Assembly: GCA_016194305.1 (NCBI GenBank)
Contig: JACQBW010000006.1
Location: forward strand, 56,948-120,947
DNA: 64,000 nt
Source of the DNA: Nitrospirota bacterium
Lineage (GTDB): Bacteria > Nitrospirota > Nitrospiria > JACQBW01
Direction of reading: 5' to 3'
In this document: one piece after another, positions 8,594 through 17,231 of the stretch
How the letters are laid out: every line of letters begins with the position of its first letter
Numbering within the stretch: position 1 is the first letter of the stretch
Notes under the pieces: generated by a model
Told to the model about the DNA's origin: nothing
Database searches by the model: none
Seen by the model: the letters and a program-made list of their open reading frames with translations, nothing else
Made by a program: the position numbers and the translations under genes

Positions 8594-9261
8594 CTCCTCG
8601 CACTGACCAACCCTTTTGTTTCTATACCCGGCTGAGCCTGACTTTTCTGACAGGCATTAAAGCGAAAAACATCCAGGAGCTTCTCGATTATCTCAAGATT
8701 GCTCCACCATCCGTCATCTATCAGCACACACACCATTTCATGGAAGAACATAACAATCTTGTTCCGGAACCTCCCAATGATTTTTCCTGGTGGATAACTC
8801 ATATGCTTCAGGATGAAATACTAGGAGAGAGGCTGGCCGCCATCGACACAACCCAATTCAAATCGCTAAGTAACCTTCAGCAGGCTCTGGTTTCTTGTAT
8901 CGAGGATCATCTCAAGATAAACAGAGTTCTCCGTCAATCACCCGACGGCAAAGAATTCCACTTTATGAGAACCCTTAGATTTTCAGTTCCTACACCCTAT
9001 CGTGCCCGTGATTATTCGGAATTTCTCGAATGTCTCAAAAAGGTGAGCAGCTCGAGTCTCTACCTCCATATCTTTGAAGCCAAATTGAGATCTTCTCTAG
9101 GAATCAATGATTTTTCACATTGGTTTGAAACCGAGCTGGGTGAGAAATCAATGGCCGCATTGATTGCGACTCCTAATCTCCGCAGTCAAACCTTAAACGG
9201 ATTACGTTTGAATATCATCGGTTTAGTCGAAAAAAGAATAAAGGAGCTTACCCATGTCTAA
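8590..9261 (+). CDS. DUF5752-like protein of the trehalose operon
   Basis: 223 residues starting at GTG that overlaps the preceding stop (GTGA). FCFYTRLSLTFLTGIKAKNI and then PPSVIYQHTHHF resemble a family (DUF5752) that I know mainly as a neighbour of glycosyltransferase and trehalose genes; the two histidines in QHTHHF are a conspicuous feature. There is no signal peptide or membrane helix. The frame overlaps treT by 8 bp, so its product is made together with the two sugar enzymes. Its biochemical role is unknown. Confidence 0.7.
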   Translation: MTPRTDQPFCFYTRLSLTFLTGIKAKNIQELLDYLKIAPPSVIYQHTHHFMEEHNNLVPEPPNDFSWWITHMLQDEILGERLAAIDTTQFKSLSNLQQALVSCIEDHLKINRVLRQSPDGKEFHFMRTLRFSVPTPYRARDYSEFLECLKKVSSSSLYLHIFEAKLRSSLGINDFSHWFETELGEKSMAALIATPNLRSQTLNGLRLNIIGLVEKRIKELTHV

Positions 9262-10477
9262 CCTTGAAGAGTACCGCGCAATTGTCGGTAGCAACACGCT
9301 GGAGGAGTTGTATCACTTGTCCCAATATCTTGAGGATAAATCGGTTCTGCATATTAACTCTACAGCCGTTGGCGGCGGAGTAGCCGAAATCTTAAATCGT
9401 ATTGTTCCTTTTCTCTGCGAACTGGGCATGGAAGCAAACTGGGAGGTTGTCAAAGGAGGAGAAGATTTTTACGCCACTACAAAGAGATTTCACAATGCTC
9501 TTCATGGTAACAAATCGGATGTCGTAACGAAAGATTACATGATCTATGAAGATACCTTGGATCAAAATCTCAGTCAGATGAGATTAGATAAAGACTTCGT
9601 ATTTATCCATGATCCTCAACCAGCCGCATTGGTTAAAAATCGAAGAAATCTTGAAAATCATTGGATCTGGCGATGCCATATTGACCTTTCTCAACCTGAT
9701 CCTTTAGTCTGGGATTACTTCAAATCCTACGTGGAGCAGTACGATGCCTGTGTTTTTTCTGCTCCGAGCTTCGCTCAACGGCTTTCAATACCTCAGGTTT
9801 TAATCTCCCCTTCGATTGATCCTTTGAGTGATAAAAACAGAGATCTTCACCCCGAAGAGATAGAATCTATAATGGAACGCCTGAATATTCCAGATGACAA
9901 ACCTCTGGTGACCCAGGTTTCCCGGTTTGATCGGTTGAAAGACCCATTGGGCGTCATCGAAACATTTCGGAAGATAACCCCCTATGTGGATGCCAGACTT
10001 CTTCTTGTCGGTGGAACGGCAGGTGATGACCCGGAAGGCATCCAGGTTCTCAACGAAGTACGTGAGAGAGTTCTTACCGATTCGGATATCATAATCCTCT
10101 GCCTCCCCCCTACGGCTCACCTGGAAATAAATGCAATCCAGAGAGCCTCGACTATTATCCTCCAAAAATCACTACGAGAAGGCTTTGGGTTAACCGTCAC
10201 CGAAGCGCTCTGGAAAGGGAAACCGGTTATTGCGTCTGCTGTGGGAGGCATTCCACTTCAGATTTTACACAAGCAATCAGGAATTTTGACCCACACTAAT
10301 GATGGTGCAGCCTACTGGCTAAAACAGCTACTTAGCATGCCGGAGTATGCCAAAAAATTGGGCGCAAATGGTAAAGAACATGTTCGCCAGAATTTCCTAT
10401 TGACCCGGCATCTGAAAGATTACATGTTACTTTTCCTTTCTCTGGAACATCCGGCAACAGACTTTATTCGTTTGTAA
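9254..10477 (+). CDS. treT: TreT-type trehalose synthase / GT4 glycosyltransferase
   Basis: 407 residues. The N-terminal part has HINSTAVGGGVAEILNRI and ANWEVVKGGEDF, very like TreT (trehalose glycosyltransferring synthase), which joins NDP-glucose and glucose directly. The C-terminal Rossmann half carries VTQVSRFDRLKDP and the GT4 EX7E motif in EGFGLTVTEALWKGKPVIAS. GGAG lies before the ATG, inside the end of the upstream gene. The protein is soluble. With otsA in the same operon the cell would have two trehalose-forming routes, or the enzyme may use another acceptor. Confidence 0.85.
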   Translation: MSNLEEYRAIVGSNTLEELYHLSQYLEDKSVLHINSTAVGGGVAEILNRIVPFLCELGMEANWEVVKGGEDFYATTKRFHNALHGNKSDVVTKDYMIYEDTLDQNLSQMRLDKDFVFIHDPQPAALVKNRRNLENHWIWRCHIDLSQPDPLVWDYFKSYVEQYDACVFSAPSFAQRLSIPQVLISPSIDPLSDKNRDLHPEEIESIMERLNIPDDKPLVTQVSRFDRLKDPLGVIETFRKITPYVDARLLLVGGTAGDDPEGIQVLNEVRERVLTDSDIIILCLPPTAHLEINAIQRASTIILQKSLREGFGLTVTEALWKGKPVIASAVGGIPLQILHKQSGILTHTNDGAAYWLKQLLSMPEYAKKLGANGKEHVRQNFLLTRHLKDYMLLFLSLEHPATDFIRL

Positions 10478-10584
10478 ATGCAAATACGCTGATTCTTTGC
10501 TTTCGAAATAGAAAATAGAATTGTCATTTTGACCATCCTAGCGTAACCTTCGATTTCTTAAAAGGCGGAAGGACTAATGCTTCG

Positions 10585-10759
10585 TGGAAGCAAGAAATAG
10601 CCATCACTAAAGGAAGTAATAACTATCATGACATGAGTAGATACCCATGGAAGTTGATCCGGGAATGTTCTTTCACAATCATATAGGATCTAAACAAAGT
10701 TTGTTGCTATAGGAAGGATTGAGATTGAATAAGTTGGGTACGATCACAAATTGATCACA
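10585..10759 (+). repeat. Left copy of the island-flanking direct repeat
   Basis: About 175 bp matching 29935-30087 in the same orientation. The best stretch, 10709-10758, agrees with 30037-30087 except for a few bases and ends in ACGATCACAAATTGATCACA. The copies bound about 19 kb of accessory genes and the right copy abuts tRNA-Arg, so they look like attachment-site remnants. A third core copy is at 12224-12253 and a partial one at 25650-25715. Confidence 0.7.
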
Positions 10760-10821
10760 AAAAAACGGGGTGAAGGTCAAACTGATCTTCTAAATTAGGT
10801 TCCTTTTAGATAAAAGGACCG

Positions 10822-10867
10822 CCCGGAGATTTTATTTTCAAGTGGTTTTAATTTCAGGGGGAGGTCA
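10822..10867 (+). mobile_element. Solo end of the IS3-family element
   Basis: About 46 bp (CCCGGAGA, then TTTCAAGT, then TTTCAGGGGG and GGTCA) closely matches the right-hand end of the IS at 17176-17228. No transposase lies beside it. It is either the scar of a deleted copy or a decayed second insertion. Confidence 0.6.
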
Positions 10868-11042
10868 GACAAACCAGTTAACTCCTCGTTTATTTGACCA
10901 CGAAAGAGGAGTTTAACCGCAATATTCCAATATGGACACAACTATTTCTCGAATGTTCTGGCAATAAATAGTTAGGGTATAGCCTGAAAATTAAAGAAAG
11001 ACCAAATAAAATCTTTGAGGAGAAATTTTGGGAGAAGATAAT

Positions 11043-11633
11043 CTACCCTTTTTTGGCGAAAAGCCCATCCCTCTGAGCGTCATTAAAAAATTGGTTGGCA
11101 ATAGCAGTAAAAGCCTCGGCTTCGCTATATGTTCCTAAATTCACCCAGGAAAATGCGAGGAGCGGAGCCCAGAGAGCCACTTTTCTTGTAACCTGGTACT
11201 CGTATGTTTTAATCTGATTCTGATCGGCATATAAAGTAAATTTAACCAAGAAACCTTCATTCCCGCTATAGGCGGGTATTAATGTAAACGTAGCAACCGA
11301 GAGATAGCCAAATATCAACGAAGGTAAAGAAAGTGGTTCCCATTTTACCTCGACAGAGGTGTAAAGTCCTTTTTCTGGCGGTTCTTCAACGTTAATTGTT
11401 TCCGAAAACATCCTGTTTGTTCTAAAAGCGGACTTAAGTGCATTGAAACCTCCCGCTTCCAAAATTGGAAACCTTTGCACGGTATAATACAGTTTCTCAT
11501 CTTCCTTCTTGAATTCGTGTTGATGCAACGCCTCTTCGGGAAAGTTACGGTACGTAATGACACATCCTCCTAAGGATTCTCCCAAGGTAGCAAAAATTAA
11601 AAACATGGCTAAGTATTTTCTCAGTTTTGACAT
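11043..11633 (-). CDS. Predicted lipoprotein of unknown function
   Basis: 196 residues. The N-terminus MSKLRKYLAMFLIFATLG ends in the lipobox LGGC (Cys at about 23), so it is probably a lipid-anchored envelope protein. GGGAG lies 5-6 nt before the ATG. A hydrophobic stretch SLIFGYLSVATFTLIPAY near residue 115 may be a membrane-embedded hairpin. The rest is beta-rich (YTSVEVKWEP, KTYEYQVTRKVALW), and the family is not recognised. It is the first gene inside the island and stands alone. Confidence 0.7.
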   Translation of the reverse strand: MSKLRKYLAMFLIFATLGESLGGCVITYRNFPEEALHQHEFKKEDEKLYYTVQRFPILEAGGFNALKSAFRTNRMFSETINVEEPPEKGLYTSVEVKWEPLSLPSLIFGYLSVATFTLIPAYSGNEGFLVKFTLYADQNQIKTYEYQVTRKVALWAPLLAFSWVNLGTYSEAEAFTAIANQFFNDAQRDGLFAKKG

Positions 11634-11925
11634 AAATTACTCCCGGAACATAAAAAATGCTCTGAAAGGTATCGGGAAGCGTTTAAAATTACCGATCTGA
11701 TTCTGGTTCATGGCAATTTCAACCCGCCGATGCCCTCTCCGTGACCGCTGTGATTCTCACTAACATCAACCTTGAAAATCAAATTAGGGTTGAAACATAT
11801 TAGAATTAATTTAAAATGTCAATTATTTAGCCTGTATAGATTGGCTATCAAAGAGTAGTAACTTGTTCTGAAAAAGATGCCCTGTCAAAATCCAATCTCT
11901 AATTTCTCGAAGATTTCAATTGGAA

Positions 11926-12192
11926 CTACATTATTTCCTTCGTAATAACCAAAAGACCAAACTGAAAAAACACCATTTGAAGAAATTCCCCCCATCTATA
12001 GCCGCTTTCACTATTTAGAAACCCTTTAATTCTAAAAATAACAAAACCCTCTCCACCTGAAGTCGAAATAATGTGCCCATTCGACTTCTTAATAAAATCC
12101 ATCATACTCATCCCATTTTTAATACTCTTTAGCTCATTTTCCATTTCGATGGAAAGCATTTTTAGAAAGATTTTTCTCATTGTAATTACCAT
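11926..12192 (-). CDS. Small hypothetical protein (doubtful)
   Basis: 88 residues beginning MVITMRKIFLKMLS; a start at the second Met is equally possible. There is a basic N-terminus, a Ser/Gly-rich middle (HIISTSGGEGFVIFRIKGF) and a hydrophobic C-terminus. The ribosome site is weak and no family is recognised. It lies in decayed island DNA next to a repeat core and a broken integrase, so it may be a chance or residual frame. Confidence 0.35.
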   Translation of the reverse strand: MVITMRKIFLKMLSIEMENELKSIKNGMSMMDFIKKSNGHIISTSGGEGFVIFRIKGFLNSESGYRWGEFLQMVFFQFGLLVITKEIM

Positions 12193-12223
12193 AGTCAGTT
12201 ATTTCCGTTCCGGTTTGAACTGG

Positions 12224-12253
12224 AGTTGGGCGCGATCACAAAATGATCACAAA
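12224..12253 (+). repeat. Core copy of the island repeat
   Basis: AGTTGGGCGCGATCACAAAA and the following TGATCACAAAA repeat the end of the flanking repeats at 10731-10760 and 30060-30087. It lies just before the truncated regulator and the integrase remnant, so it may be an internal attachment site left by a nested insertion. Confidence 0.6.
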
Positions 12254-12276
12254 AAAATGTTGATTAGGCCGTCGGC

Positions 12277-12435
12277 TCAACCTGAATTTTGTCGGAGGTC
12301 ATATTCTTTCATTTTGAGTTGAATTCCGCGCCGCGACATTCCAAGCTTTTCAGCTGTACGGGTTACATTCCATTCCGTCTCATCGAGTGCTTGAATAGGC
12401 ACAGCCTTCTCAGCTCGAACTGCAGCTTCCTTAGA
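12277..12435 (-). pseudogene. C-terminal Fis-type HTH fragment of an NtrC-family regulator
   Basis: The minus strand reads about 53 codons ending in a TGA at 12277: EAAVRAEKAVPIQALDETEW, then NVTRTAEKLGMSRRGIQLKM. This is the C-terminal DNA-binding helix-turn-helix of sigma-54 activators; the receiver and AAA+ domains are missing. It abuts the integrase remnant, whose frame reads the opposite way across the same junction, so the regulator was cut by recombination. The frame is too short to have been noticed by size alone. Confidence 0.7.
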
Positions 12436-12460
12436 CAAAGTTTTAAAATCTGAACTATTT

Positions 12461-13003
12461 CCAAATCCGGGATTTTTCGGTAAAGAAGATTATTTATCAC
12501 TAAAAGATGCACTACCGGTCCACCTAAGAGTTCCGTTTGTCATTGCCTATTGGACCGGCATGCGTTCAGGTGAGATATTCCAATTGAAATGGAATCAGAT
12601 TAACTTAGATGAAGGATGGATCCGGCTTGACTCGGGAACCACTAAGAATGATAAAGGTCGGCTGATCCCGTTAGTGAAGGAAGTGTGTGAAATGTTGAGT
12701 CACTGGAAAAAAGTATCCGTGATTCAATGTCCTACATGTCCCTGGGTCTGTCATAATCAGGGGGAGAGACTGCTGCGGATCCAAAAGCAAATCTGGGACA
12801 AATATTGTGAAAGTGTGGGATTGAAAGGCAAGCTTTTTCACGATCTCCGCAGAACGGCTGTTAGGAATATGGTTCGTGCACACATTCCTGAAAAAGTCGC
12901 CATGGAAATCTCCGGGCATAAGACCCGCTCAGTATTTGATCGATATCATATTGTTTGCGAGGAAGATTTGATGGAAGCTGTTTCACTTTTGGAAAAGGGA
13001 TAA
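12461..13003 (+). pseudogene. Tyrosine integrase, catalytic domain only
   Basis: About 180 codons of a phage/island integrase that has lost its arm- and core-binding N-terminal domains. The catalytic Arg (TGMRSGEI), the HxxR box ([10 protein letters not shown]), the GH box (EISGHKTRS) and the nucleophile Tyr (FDRYHIV) are all present. No start codon or ribosome site fits the true 5' end; ATG 12560 is internal. Nearly the same C-terminus recurs at 22985-23196. It was probably the recombinase of one of the island's parent elements and is unlikely to work now. Confidence 0.8.
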
Positions 13004-13105
13004 CCAGCAGAATAGGAACAGAGCTTGTCCTCGTATATGTAGATTCCACCTACGAACCCTCAAAAAGCCCGACCATAAGAATTAATGATTATTGAGAGTA
13101 ATAGT

Positions 13106-13163
13106 GCCTAACGTCCGCATTCAGCCGCGCGCTTTGAGCGTCGGCTGCAATGCCCGGTTAGGC
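13106..13163 (-). other. attC recombination site of an integron cassette
   Basis: A 58-bp imperfect palindrome. On the minus strand it begins with GCCTAAC (R'' box) and ends with GTTAGGC (R' box). Between them are pairable arms (GCAGCCGACGC against GCGCGGCTG) and a short variable loop. This is the standard layout of an attC site and it lies 8 bp after the stop of the MBL gene, exactly where a cassette carries it. Confidence 0.85.
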
Positions 13164-13171
13164 CTCGTTCC

Positions 13172-13993
13172 CTATGGGAGATCAAGCGAATCTCCCAAGC
13201 CCGCATACATATACTTGTCGCCGAACGTTTCGGTCAATGCAACAAAGCCCGGTTCACCAGTGCAATGACCGGGCGCTATGGTTTCCACACGCCATTCATC
13301 GCGCAGGGCCTGGGCGATGCGGCGGATTTCCGGCTCTTTTGTGAGAACGAGATGAAGGCCGCCAAAGATGCAGTGCACGCGATCTTCAATCGAGCGCGAG
13401 GCGGCGAGAATCTTTTCAATGCCGGGATGTGAACAGCCGGCTATCAAAACCAAGCCGCGCGGCGTGCGCAGGGCCAGCGAGAGTTCTCGCATTTCGCGCG
13501 TGCCCGGAACATCCGACACCACGGCAACGAGCCAAACATTGGCGGCAATCTCAGTAGTCTCCTTGACCCAAGTGAATTGCGCGTCTGGCCACGGCGTCCC
13601 ATGGCGAATGGTTTCGGGCGGCCTGCCGTCATAGTACTGCATATAGGCAGGCAGCGCATGGCAACGTGGATAGAACACACCTGGAAGACTCGAACCAAAA
13701 ACCCCATACAGCTCGTCGGGCGTGTAGATGCGTACGGCCGGATTGAGCTTAAGCAGATGGTTCAGTCCGCTGGTGTGGTCACCGTGCCGATGAGAGATCG
13801 CGACGAGATCGAGCTTGCCCAGGTCAATGCCAAGTGCCTCAGTGTTTTCCGCGAATGTACGTGCATTGTTACCGGTGTCGAACAGAATGCGCTTTCCCTC
13901 GAACTCGACGAGCGCCGCGAATCCCCAATCCTTCCTCAAGTCGGTTCGCTTGCCGAATGAGTCGTGGAGGATAGTTATGCGATTGCCCGCCAT
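13172..13993 (-). CDS. MBL-fold metallo-hydrolase (cassette gene)
   Basis: 273 residues. SHRHGDHTSGL is the HxHxDH metal-binding motif, LFDTGNN precedes it, and AGCSHPGIEKI, FGGLHL and APGHCTGE supply the later His ligands. The layout matches the subgroup annotated as dihydropteridine/beta-ribofuranosylaminobenzene 5'-phosphate synthase-like MBL hydrolases; the actual substrate is unknown. It is not a class B beta-lactamase by these motifs. The start codon lies about 8 bp inside the cassette boundary with no clear ribosome site, as is common in cassettes. GC-rich codon use sets it apart from neighbours. Confidence 0.85.
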   Translation of the reverse strand: MAGNRITILHDSFGKRTDLRKDWGFAALVEFEGKRILFDTGNNARTFAENTEALGIDLGKLDLVAISHRHGDHTSGLNHLLKLNPAVRIYTPDELYGVFGSSLPGVFYPRCHALPAYMQYYDGRPPETIRHGTPWPDAQFTWVKETTEIAANVWLVAVVSDVPGTREMRELSLALRTPRGLVLIAGCSHPGIEKILAASRSIEDRVHCIFGGLHLVLTKEPEIRRIAQALRDEWRVETIAPGHCTGEPGFVALTETFGDKYMYAGLGDSLDLP

Positions 13994-14398
13994 GTGTGAG
14001 GCCTAATCAGTTATTAGACAGTTACGGGACTGTAGCATTAAATTTTGAGGCGGGTCAATACCTCTTTCCAGCTACCAAACGGAATAGCTCTATACTACCC
14101 CATTATGTTGATTACCAACACAAACCCGCACTTTCAGGTGAATTTTCTTAATCCTTAGTTACTGGAAGGATTTCTTTCATTTTTTAGAATTGGAATTAAA
14201 ATTTCGTATTAGATAATAATGACCCTGCCTATCACCTTTCAACACTTGCTTTCAAAAATCGCGCGATTACCCGCACTGCTCGTTTTTTTATGGTATTTTG
14301 TATTAGAATGACGGAATTAGTCCTAAAGTAAAGACAACGATTACAAACGAGGCTTCGTATCAAGCGAAGCCCATTATTAAAATTACTTTCACTTCCTA
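13994..14398. other. Intergenic region between cassette and MFS gene
   Basis: 405 bp. A 7-bp hairpin (GGCTTCG / CGAAGCC, 14351-14371) lies just before the MFS gene. The rest is AT-rich with no gene that I can support; GGAAGGATTTC at about 14163 recalls the short interspersed repeats of the island. Confidence 0.4.
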
Positions 14399-15592
14399 AT
14401 GTCCACTATAGTAAAAAGCACATTAAGCCAAATTCCCAGAAGCGTCTGGATACTCGGCTTCGTCAGCCTGTTCATGGACATCTCCTCTGAAATGATCCAT
14501 AGCCTGCTACCCCTCTTCATGGTTACAACACTTGGAACCGGGGTATTCATGGTCGGCCTGATTGAAGGATTGGCCGAATCCACGGCCCTCATCATAAAAG
14601 TCTTTTCCGGCACCCTAAGCGACTACATGGGAAATCGTAAAAGCCTTACACTTTTTGGCTATGCTCTTGGTGCTCTGACCAAACCGCTCTTTGCGCTGGC
14701 TTCCTCTTCCGGTATCGTGCTGGTCGCTCGTTTAATGGATCGCGTTGGCAAGGGTGTGCGCGGTGCGCCGCGTGACGCGCTCATCGCCGATATCGCACCA
14801 ACAAATGTCCGGGGAGCCGCTTTTGGTCTGCGCCAGTCATTGGACACGGTCGGGGCGTTTATGGGCCCTCTTTTGGCCGTAGGTTTGATGCTCCTTTGGT
14901 CCAACAATTTTAGACGAGTATTTTGGGTTGCAGTCGTTCCCGGACTTATGGCAGTTGTATTGTTAGCAGCCGGCGTGCACGAGCCGAGCAACCCTCTGGC
15001 AAAAACCCGCAAGAATCCAATTCGCCGGGAGAGCTTGAAGCGTCTAGGTGCATCGTATTGGTGGATTGTTGCTATAGGTGCAGTGTTCACGCTGGCTCGG
15101 TTCAGCGAGGCATTCTTGGTTTTGCGTGCTCAGCAGGGCGGAATTCCAATAGCACTGGTGCCTCTTGTCATGGTGGCGATGAACGTGGTCTACGCGGCAT
15201 CGGCCTATCCATTCGGTAAGCTCTCCGACCGAATCCGTCATTCTCACTTGTTGGCAATGGGCCTCGCCGTTTTGATATCTGCCGATCTGATCCTAACCAC
15301 GAACGATCACTGGAACGTCATATTGGCAGGGGTTGCACTTTGGGGTGTCCATATGGGCATGACGCAGGGATTACTGGCAACGATGGTAGCTGAGAGGACA
15401 CCGCCCGACCTGCGCGGGACGGCCTACGGATTTTTCAACTTGATGAGCGGCTTGGCAATGCTTCTGGCAAGCACGGCTGCCGGACTGATATGGGATCGGT
15501 TTGGAGCGTCCTACACCTTCTATGCAGGCGCTATTTTTTCTGCGATTGCGCTCGTCGGGTTGGCTTGGTCGATCTATCGCTCTGATCATTAA
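14399..15592 (+). CDS. MFS transporter
   Basis: 397 residues with 11-12 predicted membrane helices. LFMDISSEMIHSLLPLFM and SDYMGNRKSLTLFGY (the loop 2-3 MFS signature region) place it in the drug/metabolite exporter-like branch often seen near metal-resistance genes. A second copy of the signature, FGKLSDRIRH, lies in the C-terminal half, as expected from the duplicated six-helix fold. Substrate unknown. No ribosome site is evident before the ATG. GC-rich third positions compared with the flanks suggest separate acquisition. Confidence 0.88.
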   Translation: MSTIVKSTLSQIPRSVWILGFVSLFMDISSEMIHSLLPLFMVTTLGTGVFMVGLIEGLAESTALIIKVFSGTLSDYMGNRKSLTLFGYALGALTKPLFALASSSGIVLVARLMDRVGKGVRGAPRDALIADIAPTNVRGAAFGLRQSLDTVGAFMGPLLAVGLMLLWSNNFRRVFWVAVVPGLMAVVLLAAGVHEPSNPLAKTRKNPIRRESLKRLGASYWWIVAIGAVFTLARFSEAFLVLRAQQGGIPIALVPLVMVAMNVVYAASAYPFGKLSDRIRHSHLLAMGLAVLISADLILTTNDHWNVILAGVALWGVHMGMTQGLLATMVAERTPPDLRGTAYGFFNLMSGLAMLLASTAAGLIWDRFGASYTFYAGAIFSAIALVGLAWSIYRSDH

Positions 15593-15880
15593 CTAATGAC
15601 AAATAATTGCCTATTTCATTCACTGATTTTGACGTTTTTCCTGGTGTCCCCTAATTCGGACTGTTAAATTTAAAATCGGGTCTTTTCATTCCCAAAAATG
15701 ACGGTCAAAGAAGACTAGAAGCAAGACTTTGGAAAAACAAATCGAATCTCTCCCTTAACCTCTGATTCTTTCCCCAAAATCGATTAATTCCGTTTTTAAC
15801 CTCGAATGAAGTTTAGGGCACCAATCCTGAGGATAACTGGAAGGAGTGTCGTAAGAACCGCTAACTGAAGAATAGGGTTT

Positions 15881-16171
15881 TTACTTAGAAAATTCAAAGT
15901 TTGCCACTACTTTTCCGGTGGACCCTACTTCGATCTCCTTCTCCTGAATTCCTAAAATCGGATGCCAGGCTATAATTTTATACTTTCCGGGAGGAATTCG
16001 ATCAATGGCATAACTACCAGAAGGCCCTATGATCGCATAGTAGGGATTCTCAATAGGGTAAAAATAGGCATTCATATAATTATGCTGATCCATCTGTAAA
16101 TGAAGCACACTACCCTTCTTCCGGATTATAGTGGGCTTATTTATAATTTGGCCCTTATTGGGCATAGGAAG
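15881..16171 (-). pseudogene. Truncated cupredoxin/carboxypeptidase-regulatory-like protein
   Basis: Only the C-terminal 95 or so residues remain, cut at the IS end at 16172. PNKGQIINKPTIIRKKGS, then NPYYAI and PPGKYKIIAWHPILGIQEK match the C-terminal half of the intact relatives at 17232-17978 and 24686-25561. At the copper-site position it reads MDQHNYM where they read CDAHKFM and CGMHEFM, so the Cys ligand is replaced by Met. The missing 5' part is not on the other side of the IS, which implies an IS-adjacent deletion. Confidence 0.75.
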
Positions 16172-16187
16172 TGACCCCACCCCTTTT

Positions 16188-16965
16188 TTAAGCCACTGAC
16201 AGTTGGAGTTCCTGGGTGTTTTGGATTAATGTTTCTTTGTTCATCTTTGCAAATGCCTCGGGTGTGAAATCATTCAACGAACTGTGTGGCCGATAGGTGT
16301 TGTATTCGATCCGCCACTTCTCAATAATCTCTTTTGCATTCCTTAGATCCAGAAAATAATTCTCATTTAAACATTCATCTCTGAACCTGCCGTTGAATGA
16401 TTCTATATAAACATTCTCAGTCGGATTTCCTGGCCGAATGACGTCCAGCTTGACCCCGTTACGGTATGCCCATTCGTCCAGCACCTTACTGATAAATTCC
16501 GGGCCATTGTCCACCTACAAAATCCATCGCCCAGATCTGATTTGCCCGAACCGCTTCAGGAAGAGGTGTCCGTATTACTGAAGCAAACTTCTTTCTTCTT
16601 CGAATACGCAAAGAGAGCTTCTCTGACCGATAAATCCGTTCCGTCCGCTTATGGTTGATTAGAAATCCTTTCCGGCGCAGGACTATGTATAGTCTCCAAT
16701 GCCCATATCTGCTGAATCGTCCCGCAAGCTCCTTCATCCTCTTGCGAATCGAATCATTGAGCCCATTCTCCCGGGGCATATCGCTAAACACCCTTCTTGA
16801 GACCGAAACCAATGAACTGGCCCTTCTCTGTGACAGCCCAAAGCGCTCCATTATCCAACCTGCCGTTTCATGTCTGGCCTTGGGCTTTAGAACTTTTTTG
16901 AGAGCACCCCCTTTAACGCCTGAATATCCAGCGTCTGATCGGCAACTATCTGCTTGAGTCTGCAA
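16188..16965 (-). pseudogene. IS3 transposase OrfB, internally deleted
   Basis: The N-terminal part reads through RANQIWAMDFV, the first Asp of the DDE triad. The frame then jumps near 16500-16515 to DNGPEFISKVLDEWAYRNG (second Asp) and YIESFNGRFRDECLN (Glu). Some 45 residues that normally separate the two aspartates are missing, so the RNase H-like core is destroyed. It should be inactive. Confidence 0.85.
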
Positions 16966-17153
16966 TTTTCATCCTCAAGGCTCTTTAATCTCATGATGTC
17001 TGAGACTTCCAAACCGCCATATTTGGCTTTCCAGTTATACAACGTAGCTTCTGAAATACCATTTTGCCGACAGAGATCGCTCGATTTGACTCCCACTTCG
17101 GATTATTTGAGAATCGCTATAATCTGATCCGGTGTATGTCTTTTCTTTCCCAT
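16887..17153 (-). pseudogene. IS3 OrfA with in-frame stop
   Basis: From the ATG at 17153 the frame reads MGKKRHTPDQIIAILK and then meets TAA at 17103-17105. After the stop it continues with the helix-turn-helix (SSDLCRQNGISEATLYNWK) and the coiled coil (LEDENCRLKQIV). A few residues are also missing beside the stop. OrfA binds the inverted repeats in this family, and this copy cannot make a full one. Confidence 0.8.
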
Positions 17154-17231
17154 GTTAAGCCTACTTGGGGTTGTTTTATCACCCGGAGACTCCACTTTCA
17201 AGTAGCCTTGATTTCAGGGGGGACGTCATAC

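Larger units (their letters stand above)
10478..11042. other. Intergenic region at the left island boundary
   Basis: 565 bp with no convincing gene. It contains the left copy of the island-flanking repeat (10585-10759) and a solo insertion-sequence end (10822-10867), both listed separately. The remainder is AT-rich and unrecognised. Confidence 0.5.
13106..14008 (-). mobile_element. Orphan integron gene cassette
   Basis: One promoterless gene followed by its own attC, bounded on the 5' side (14001-14008) by GATTAGGC, similar to the R' crossover sequence. The cassette is visibly richer in G+C than its neighbours. No integron integrase or attI site is seen in the window, so it is a lone cassette captured at a secondary site or left from a lost array. 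Confidence 0.75.
16172..17228 (-). mobile_element. Decayed IS3-family insertion sequence
   Basis: About 1057 bp. The ends are related inverted repeats (TGACCCCACCCCTTTTTT and, from the other side, TGACGTCCCCCCTGAAAT). It carries orfA and orfB on the minus strand, both broken. No clear target-site duplication is seen (AAG on one side, TAC on the other). The orfA leucine-rich helix (RLKSLEDENCRLKQIVAD) suits the IS3 family, possibly the IS407 group. It sits 3 bp after the stop of the gene at 17232. Confidence 0.85.

Noticed and set aside
13172..13993. Metallo-beta-lactamase resistance gene
   Set aside because: The motif HRHGDH and later residues fit non-lactamase MBL hydrolases, and no beta-lactamase signature is present.
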